DNA of 64,000 bases, taken from NCBI RefSeq assembly GCF_002999335.1, contig NW_020312103.1:284971-348970 (forward strand). The letters are read 5' to 3'. The translations under genes were made by a program, and so were the position numbers. A model generated the notes under the pieces. The model was not told the DNA's origin. It ran no database searches and saw nothing but the letters and a program-made list of their open reading frames with translations. The DNA comes from Cyclospora cayetanensis. Lineage: Eukaryota; Apicomplexa; Conoidasida; Eucoccidiorida; Eimeriidae. Shown here piece after piece: positions 56,046-64,000 of the stretch (positions are counted from its first letter, which is position 1; each line of letters starts with the position of its first letter).

Positions 56046-59000
56046 TCAGTCACTCTCCGTATCTGAAGGCTGTTTGGCGCTCCACGGTGTGAACCCTGTG
56101 CATGCAGGAGCTCCCCCCCCCCCTCCAGGTCGAGGAGATCCCTTCCCCGCAGAAAAGGCTGTCAAAAACATCGGCTGCTTCGCGCCGCTGGCTCCCGACG
56201 CGGCTGCTCTGTTCCTCGAAGTAAAAAAATCGATGATAGACTTTTGCTTAATCGCCGCCGCCGTTGCAGAAGCGGCCAGATGCCCACTTGCAGATGCCAA
56301 ATACCCCGTTTCTGCACCGCTTACACCCGCGGTTCCACCGACCACTGCGTCTGCTGTCTTGGGAGAAGGCGCAGCCTTTCGTTGCCGCTTCGTTGTCATC
56401 ACCGAAAGCGCTCCCGCAGCGCCAGCTGCGCGGCTAGCCGCCACACTGCTGGACCCTTCGAGGCTGTGCCGCTTGCCAGAAGCACCCACAGCAGCAGCAG
56501 CTGCTGCTGCAGAAGCAGCAGTAGTAGGGGTCGCCCCTCCCGGGAGACTGCTACTGCCGCTCATCACGCAATTCGTTAAATTCCCCCCTCCAGAAGATGC
56601 AACTCCTGCCAGCGGAGATCCCCGTGTGCCTCCCCCTCCGCCGAGCACCTCCACTTCGCTGGTCGTATCTGAAGAAGGTGTCATGTGAGATCGCTCCGCC
56701 TCGCCAGAGCCGCTGAGAAGCAGCTGCTTCTCGCTCGGCAAACTCGCCGCCACAGTTGAAGACGCAGACCCCCTCCCGTTCGCAGCCGACAGCGTCGCAA
56801 GGACCTGCATTTCCGTCTGCCGCTTGAGCAGCAGCAGCTCCTTGCTCCGATTCAAAATCATCGAGATGCGATCTTTATTCGAAGAGACAGCACTGAGCGA
56901 AGACAACGCAGCATGCTGAGCTCCTGGAGCTGTAGCAGCACTTCCACCCTGCGTTGCAGGAGAGGATCCTAAGACTCCCTTTCTGCCCGAGGCAAAGCGA
57001 GAAGCAACGGCGTGCTGAAGCCCTGCAGCCACCATGCACTCCTCCAATATCTTGTCCGCCTGCATGCAGATAAATATATAAATATAAATATATATAAAAT
57101 ATATATAAATACAAATATATATACCGCATGCACACACATATACCCCAAGAAAAAGCCTTTCAGGATGTCAAGTCTGCGCATTTCCTCCTACAACATGCTA
57201 AGTGCTCCTCCACAGTTTTTAAGGCCTTTAAAGACTGAGCAGCCTCTCTACTTTTATAGGTGCTCCTCCATGTATATGTACATATATATACATGTATATA
57301 TTTCTATATATACATATCCAGATATACATATCTATATACATATATGGAGGGAGACGTAGTTTGACGTTTGGCAAAGGAAATTAGGTTAGGCTGCACCAAG
57401 TTGCACGCTAAGTTATAAAACGCACCGACTCCTGGTACTGCTGAAAGAAGGCTTTGAGCCTCTGGGGGGAGGCTGAAGCGTAAGCTCCGGAGTGCGAATC
57501 TGGAATGGGGTCTTTCGCCAGGAGCAACTCGGCGACAAGGCGCATCTTAGCTCTCCTGTCGTCATACTGAAGAGCAGCGCAGCACCGAGAGGAAGAAAAA
57601 GATGCATGGCCAGCGTTTCTACGAAGCGTCACCTCCTACGCACGATCTAGCGCGTTTCTAAAAAGCGCCACCTCCTATGCACGATCTAGCGCGTTTCTAC
57701 GAAGCGTCACCTCCTACGCACGATCTAGCGCTGTGCAGAAGCGTGGGAGCATGCAACTCGACTCCCCCCCGTTGCCAGCCTGCCGGAGGGCGCCTAGCGA
57801 GAAAGAGCAGAATACACGGAGAGCACTAGTCTTCCGGAACTGGGAGGAGGAAGGAGGGCGGGGAGGAAGCACAGACGCCGAAAAATCCGCGAACTAGCAG
57901 CTGTCTACATCTACGTGCCGCCCTCCCTCTACAGCCGTGCATGCACCTGACGAGACCTCTAGAGGGCGTTTCTTTTTCTGTGAATTCTGCGAAAGGCTCT
58001 CCTTTCTCTGCTCACCTCCTGCAGCTGCTCTGGCGTGAGGGAGAGGCAGTGTTTCCGCGTGTGGGAGCGTTTCCCAATGCGCCACTCATGGCAGGCAGCG
58101 CAGACTTGCCGCTGCATGTACTTCACTTTCTGGTCGTTAGGCCCCCCCGCTGCTGCTCCCAGGAGGTGCTCGCTGCCGAATGGGCTTTGCAGGAGAGCAG
58201 CAGAACTGGCGAGCGCATGCAAGGCGCTCGAAGGAGCATTCAGAGAAGCCGCAGCCGCCTCAGCCGCCTGCTTTCCCCCACAAGCCACCCCCCTTCCGCC
58301 CGTTTCTCCGGAAGCCGTCACGTCGATTTCCATGAGCCCTTCCTGCAGACACTCCCCACTCTTGGTGTTTGCGTCGTTGCTCGCGTCGTTGTGCGCGCCG
58401 CTGCCGCTGCTGTTGCAGCTGCTGCCTCCGGCTCCCACGCCCACCGCGTCTGCGCCAGACTGCGAGAGAGGTCTAGAGCGCGCCACGAACTTCTGAATGA
58501 CTTCGTCTGGAAAGCAGCAGGAGCCAGGGTAGTCTTTCACGCCGTGGCAGGGGAAGCGGCAGTTGTCGCAGACGCCGAGACTCTGCGAAGGGAGCTTCAT
58601 GTTCGCCAGCTGATTCGTAGGCTTCTTTGAAGCCTTCTTGATAGCCGCAGCGGCTGCCGTCGCCAGAGCTGCCTGGCTCTCCGCTCCTGTGCTTGCGCCA
58701 GCTGCAGCGACTGCGCTCATCGCCTCCGCAACTGCCGCCTCGCGAGAGGCTCGCTGCGCCGCCTTCGCCGCTGCCGTCCTCTTCTCGATCTCCGCAAGAA
58801 AGACTGCAGGAAAAAGCCGCTGGTACGCCTGCCGCAGAGCGATCTCCGCAGCCTCGTCGAGTCTGTCGATCGCCTGCTTGTGGTCGAACCAGCGGCGCTC
58901 CTCCTCCGCCCTCTGCCGCTGCAGCAGCTTGACTTCGTCGCGCTCCAAACGCAGTCGCGCGCCATCCTGGTGCAGCTGCCGCTGCTGCTGACGCAGCTCC

Positions 59001-62000
59001 TGCTGCATCAGCTTCTCGTGGTCTTTCTCCTCCTTCGTCAGGCGACGCCTCGTCTGCTGCTCCTCCACAGCCTTGCACTTGGAGCAAAGCAGCAGGATCC
59101 AGTTCTGCGGAGTCACCATCATGCCGCGCTGCCGCAGCTGCATGTAGTAGTCTTCGCCCACGTTGTACCGGCAGTAGTCGGGGGGAAAACAGTCGTAGCA
59201 GAACGACGTCGGGCAGCGAGCGCAGTGGATCAGCATGTTGCCGCACTGCGAAGTCTTCCGAAAGCACAAACAACACTCGTGCCATCGGCATCGCCAACTC
59301 TTCTTCACGTCCTTTGCCAAACCTTCGCAACATCGGTGATATGCCTTTGGGCACCCGCTGCAGCACACCAAATCGCCGTACGCAACTTCCACTGGATTGC
59401 CTTCGCGATCAACCGACGTCTGCACGTGATCCTTTCCGTTCCCACAGACGAAACACCGCGTCTCGTGTCGCAGCTTTCGCCGCTCCTCCCTGAAGGCGCA
59501 CGCCAACCAAACACAAAACGCACGAGCAAACGCACAGAAAGCTCGCCTCCACCGCACTCCACATCCAAAACACTGACGCACCAACTCGCACAATGCACAC
59601 AACAGCCACAGACACACATGGCGCAAAAGCTCCCACCGCCTCCTTTTCCCCTTCCCTGAAATAAGTTTATTCGACTGCCTTCTCGAAAAAAAATCGACAA
59701 CTTTCTAGCGTCCCCGTCTCCCCCCCCCCGACGTCTCCGCGACGCTAGACAAGACTCCTTAACCCCCTTATTCCCCCCCCCTCCTTCCACCAACACGCAG
59801 CACAAGCAACTGAACTTGAAACCACATAAACACAGACACACAAGTCCACTGCCTTCCCCACACAGGCACGCCGCGCGCACAGTCTAACCGACAGGCAAAA
59901 GCGAAATTGCCGAGTCGCAGCCTCTCGCTCGTCGGCAAGAGGCCGTTTTCGAAGACGAGGAGGCAGCAGCAGCCACGGAAGCACAGGCTCGCGCAAACTA
60001 GAGAACCCACACACGCACGCATGCAATTGCCTACCGCTGCGTGAACTCCTGAGGAACATACAGCGCAACTGGCTTCTTGCGCTCTCTGCCCGATCGCCAA
60101 AGAACGCCAGCGCTGTGCAGCTCCGCCTCGAGGCTGCCTTTCGCAGAAGGAGCAGAGGAGGCTGCTGCCTCGGAGCAAGTGTCTCCCGAATTCTCGTCTT
60201 CTGCAATGCAAGGAGAGCTGCTGCCGCTCTGCTTCGCATCCTCTCCTTCTGTCATGCACTTCCCTCCTGAACCTTCGAATGGACCGTCGGCGCCTCCAGC
60301 AGCATCCTCTGCATCCTCCACCAACTGCTGCTGATTCTGTCGCTCTTCTGCTTCTTCGTCCATCACTTCCGTGATATCCACGAGATTCTTCTCGTCGACG
60401 TCCTCCTCAAAAGCCGCAGAAACGCCAGCAACCAGCGGCTCCTCATCTTCGCCCAGCACAGGCAACGGCTGCCTTGGACGCATCACAAGATCCTCCAGCG
60501 CTCGACTCGAGATGTCTTCAGTGCCTGTAGATGCCACTTGCTGCAGACAGCCAGGCAGCCCACACGTACACATACACATAAACATACATATAAACACACA
60601 AAATCCACATCCACATACAGACACGCATACATACACACATATACACATATACATATACACATATGCACCCATATACACATATGCACCCATATACACATCC
60701 ACACACACGCAGAAAATAACGCCTCTCCTACGTCTGTAGAAGAAGGAAACAGGACGAAGGGAAGGAAGAAAGACAAACATCGGAAGGCTGACACGCGCGA
60801 CACCCCGTTGGCGCGCTCTAATGAGCCCTTCTTTCCCCTCCCGTCCCTCTTCTTTCCCCTTCTCCTTCCCGCAGAAAAACGAGAGAGGATTTCCAAGACA
60901 CTCTGAGAAGAGCACACCCCCACGACGCGGCACACAATGGCAAGATGAACTCGGCAAAGAGACGACGCTCACCACGATGGCCTTCTTGCCATGAAGCATC
61001 AACTTCCGCACTTCATCCGTCGAAATCTTCTCCGAACGATGCTCCTTGATGTCTTCGCCATCCTCCCCGTCAAGAGCCTCAGCCTCAGCCTCAATTTGTT
61101 GCTGCACTAACAATTTATCCAAGCGCAGTTTCTGCTCCCTCCGAAACGCCATGCGTTCTTCAACCGTCCATTCACTCACTAGCGACCATACGTGAACCTC
61201 GCGCTGCTGCCCGATACGATGTGCCCTGAGGCGACATACATACATTCACACATAAATATAAATATAAATAAATATATATAAATATATAGAAATATAAATA
61301 TACACGTACACATACATATACACTTGCGTTCAAAATTACAGACATAGACTCCTGCATCTACCTACACATATTCCCCCTCCCGCGCGCATGCACGACGAAA
61401 TTTCAAAGAGCGGAAAGCGAGACATATTCAGAAGCGAGAGGCAAGATCTTCTACATCAGAAACAGACACAGAAGCCACACACCCCGCACATTAATGAAAA
61501 TTAAGCCAGAAAAGACGCACCTGTCAACAGCTTGAAGGTCGATGAATGGATTCCAGTCGTGATCGTAGATCACGACGTGATTTGCTGCCGTCAGATTAAT
61601 CCCGAGACCACCAGCCCTTGTGGAAATCAAATATACAAAATAACACGTGTTATCATTGTTAAAATCCCTTATGTCCAGCTCCCGCACAAACTTATTCGTC
61701 GAGCCATCCAGCCTGAAAGAAGGCAACAGCACGCCACCACGCACCCTTCTGCTGCTGTCCATACACCCCGCCCCTCCCTCCGAAAATGCCTCTCCACAGT
61801 TCCTCAACGCGGCAAATGCGCATGCCGCGAATAATACACACAGACACCCCCCACACAATATTGACACACACAAATACACAAACACCACCAACTCCTGCAG
61901 CTACCGCTTTTCACGCGACCCTCCAAGCGAACATCCGTCCTAATTTCTTTCTCTCTTTCTCTTTCTCTCGTCAGCCTCTCTCTTCACTTTTTTTCAAAAA

Positions 62001-63565
62001 AAAAAGCGAAAGAACGTGGTCTCTACAATCTCTTCCTCACCTGAGATATCGCCATCCCCGAAATTTGCAGTATGCCTCCAATTCATCTAACACGAGCTGA
62101 AACTGCGTGAAGATGAGGAGTCTTTGAATCCTCGGCGTGTTGGCTGCGTCCATCTTAGCTGCGGCTTGCTTGCTTGGGTTGCCGTTGCTCCTAGCATCGC
62201 TCCCCGCTTCACTCGATGGCGAAGAGGCTTGCTGCTTTGCTTCCTCCCGCGAGAAATTCGCTGCTGCACCTGCGAGATCCAGTCCAGCCTCCGTCGGAGG
62301 AGTTTCCTCTTCAGTCTTTACAGGCTGCACGTAGAGGATTTCTCCCGTCTCGACGAGGTCTTTGTGACTCGCTGGACTGCCCGTGCAGCAAGCCGTGGGG
62401 AGGTTGCTTCGATCTTCCCCCTCACGCTTCGCCTCTGAAGACTGTTGACAGGAGGATGCCGCGTTGGGTAAGCCCCCTGCACCTGTTGCAGCAGCGACAG
62501 CTGCTGCTGCTGCAACTGTGGCTGCAGCGGCCGTTCCCCCTGCCTCCGACGAGGCAAGCGATGCAAAAGACCCCTTTCTATCTTCTTCAGAAGATGCAGC
62601 AGCCGCTGTTTCTCCAACTGCTGCCTCTCCTCCCGCTGCTGCTGTGGACGGCTCCGTCTGCATCACCAAGTCATCGTCCTCCTCATCTACGATCAAGTGC
62701 CGTCGCAATCGCCGTTCCGCCTTGCTTCTAGTAGGCAGTTCCTCGGGAGCCCTCACAGACATTGCCTCCTCGTCGTCTTCCTCTTTGCCATCTTCTGTCA
62801 CGCTCTTCTCTGCCTGCCCTTCCTCCTCCGCCTCCAAGGCGCAGGCATCCTCGCCATGCCCACGCTTCCTCTCTTGCAGTTCAGGATTGCAACTTTCCTT
62901 CGTCGGCATTACAGGCTCCGCGGCAAAGAGACCCTCCCTCAAAAAAGAATCATCTCGTGCAGTTGTCAAATCACGTCGCGGCATACCCCGTTCCAACAAC
63001 GCTCTGTATTCTGAAAGGCCAATCAACTCGCTCCTCTTTGGTCGTCGTGGAGGCTTCCGACCTCCCGCCAAAGCCGACAAAACAGCTTCCTCGTGTCGCT
63101 TGTAAAATTCGTACGTCGCCGCGTCATTCTTGTGCGCCATGTAGTCGCGCTGTACAGACACCCCAGCGCCCGAGGGCACACACCATCCCCATGACGCAAT
63201 CCCCTTCATGAGACTGCATATCCATGATCGAAACTCAAGATACCAGCAAAAAAACAACAACACGTACAAAAAACGCCATGAAATACCCCTCCCCATCGTA
63301 ATTCCCTCTTCTTCCCCCCCTCCATTCTCTCTCCCTCACCTCATACGCTGGGACGTATTTACAGTTCAAGAAGTGCAAATGACACATGAGCTTGTCCAAA
63401 AACTGCAATTTCGAGGAGCCAGCGAGGTGAGCCGCTCCCTCCACAGACTGCAACTCGCGTGCTGCTGCCGTCACTTCCTCCTGAAGGGCAGGATCTTCCT
63501 GGCTAAAAAAAGCCTGGAGCCGCTGAAGCTGCGACTCCCTCGCGCAAACACCCTTGGGATGCGCG
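56046..63565 (-). CDS. SNF2-family chromatin remodelling ATPase with PHD-type fingers (3' part, 8 exons seen)
   Basis: Nucleosome-remodelling motor, ISWI/CHD-like; the first ATPase lobe lies beyond the right edge, so the gene is 5'-partial here. Exons: 63565-63340, 63149-62041, 61712-61521, 61225-60973, 60540-60035, 59489-58016, 57566-57426, 57059-56046. All are in phase, giving about 1,637 residues. Lobe 2 shows [14 protein letters not shown], a large acidic insert, [72 protein letters not shown] and [20 protein letters not shown]. Exon 5 has an extended PHD-like Cys/His array (CFVCGNGK...CCSGC...HECCLCFRK...CARC...CYDC), later [10 protein letters not shown] and [19 protein letters not shown], with an Arg/Glu coiled coil between. 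The last exon is Ala/Ser/Gly-rich and ends with a PIP-box, QKSIIDFF. An upstream exon 5' of 63565 is required. Confidence 0.9.
57061..57345. repeat. AT-rich microsatellites in remodeller intron
   Basis: AAATATAAATATATA (57070-57122) and TATACATGTATATATTTC tracts (57270-57345) in the intron between the last two exons (57425-57060). Non-coding. Confidence 0.8.
57613..57729. repeat. 39-bp direct repeat, three copies, in remodeller intron
   Basis: Three tandem 39-bp units containing GCGTTTCTACGAAGCGTCAC and CACGATCTAGC. The outer two are nearly identical and the middle copy carries a few changes. The array lies close to the acceptor of the exon at 57566. Confidence 0.85.
60550..60715. repeat. 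CACATACA-type microsatellite in remodeller intron
   Basis: CACATACACATA/CATATACACATATGCACC repeats in intron 60972-60541. The sense strand reads GTGTATGTG, the same orientation as in the helicase intron. Confidence 0.85.
61240..61325. repeat. AAATATA/CATACA microsatellite in remodeller intron
   Basis: Simple AT-rich repeat just downstream of the exon at 61225, within intron 61520-61226. It starts within about 15 nt of the acceptor on the sense strand. Confidence 0.8.
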
Positions 63566-63579
63566 CTGCACACATAACA

Positions 63580-63735
63580 GCCAATATATGTGTATATATA
63601 AATATGCATATTTTCACAAAAATATGCAGATGTATACACAAAAATATACATACGTATGTACACACAAAAATCTATATATATCTATATATACACACACAAA
63701 TATATACATATATACAAATATATATACATATACTC
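63580..63735. repeat. TATA/CACAAA microsatellite
   Basis: ATATATA and CACACAAAAATATA repeats upstream of the first visible remodeller exon, presumably intronic. Confidence 0.8.
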
Positions 63736-63794
63736 TTAGGAGTAACCCTTTGTTTAGAAAAATCCATCCATTTCCTGCCGATTCCCCAACTTTC

Positions 63795-63796
63795 CT

Positions 63797-63830
<34 letters not shown>

Positions 63831-63843
63831 ACCCCCCCCCCCC

Positions 63844-63940
<97 letters not shown>

Positions 63941-63941
63941 C

Positions 63942-63990
<49 letters not shown>

Positions 63991-63999
63991 CCTCCCGCC
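63795..63999. repeat. About 200-nt homopolymeric C tract at window end
   Basis: Almost uninterrupted C with isolated A, T and G. On the sense strand of the remodeller it is a G run within the presumed intron. A true tract of this length would be extraordinary; it may reflect sequencing or assembly error at a contig edge or gap. Confidence 0.9.
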
Positions 64000-64000
64000 C

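Noticed and set aside
57613..57729. CRISPR-like array
   Set aside because: Units are directly adjacent without spacers, only three copies are present, they are in an intron of a eukaryotic gene, and no Cas genes occur.

Overview
This is a eukaryotic nuclear window, most likely from a coccidian apicomplexan of the Eimeria type. The species call is an inference. It rests on long in-frame Gln, Asn, Ala and Ser runs built on CAG/CTG-like triplets, introns filled with CATA/TATA/GAGA microsatellites, abundant TGCATGC motifs, a class-2 mitochondrial dihydroorotate dehydrogenase, and large gene-poor spacers. Nothing bacterial (operon, CRISPR, insertion sequence, phage) was found. Most genes had to be assembled exon by exon from splice sites and reading phase. 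Where stated, the summed exon lengths are divisible by three with no internal stop.

Layout. 1-2.7 kb holds no gene I can support. 2.7-8.4 kb (minus): a complete 12-exon DHODH of 670 aa. 10.1-19.0 kb (minus): a 4-exon UvrD/PcrA-type helicase of about 2,122 aa with a Gln-rich N-terminus; its Walker A codons are split by a 1.5 kb repeat-filled intron. 19-22.1 kb is a spacer. 22.1-26.8 kb is a cluster of mitochondrial-type genes: a twin-CX9C protein (minus), a glutaredoxin-like protein (plus, starting 70 bp away), TIM17 (plus) and a small two-exon hypothetical (plus). 29.5-31.4 kb (minus) is a low-complexity hypothetical, followed by a poor spacer. 35.1-38.8 kb is a tentative minus-strand gene head to head with an importin-alpha-like ARM protein (plus). 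42.0-46.9 kb (plus) is a single-exon SET-domain protein of 1,610 aa. 47.7-51.4 kb (minus) is a many-exon coiled-coil gene with a perfect 48-bp inverted repeat at one splice donor. 54-55.3 kb has tentative exons of an alpha-helical, possibly organellar, protein. 56.0-63.6 kb (minus) is the 3' part of a SNF2-family remodeller with PHD-type zinc fingers and a C-terminal PCNA-binding (PIP) motif. The window ends in about 200 nt of nearly pure C.

Together the genes look like ordinary neighbours rather than one pathway: pyrimidine synthesis, DNA unwinding, mitochondrial import and redox, nuclear transport, lysine methylation and chromatin remodelling. I did not find a clearly new multi-gene system. 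The strongest unusual signals are the importin-alpha homologue whose NLS-binding Trp/Asn ladder is almost erased, the hairpin at a 5' splice site, the helicase P-loop split by an intron full of donor-like GUAUGU repeats, and the PIP motif on a chromatin remodeller.
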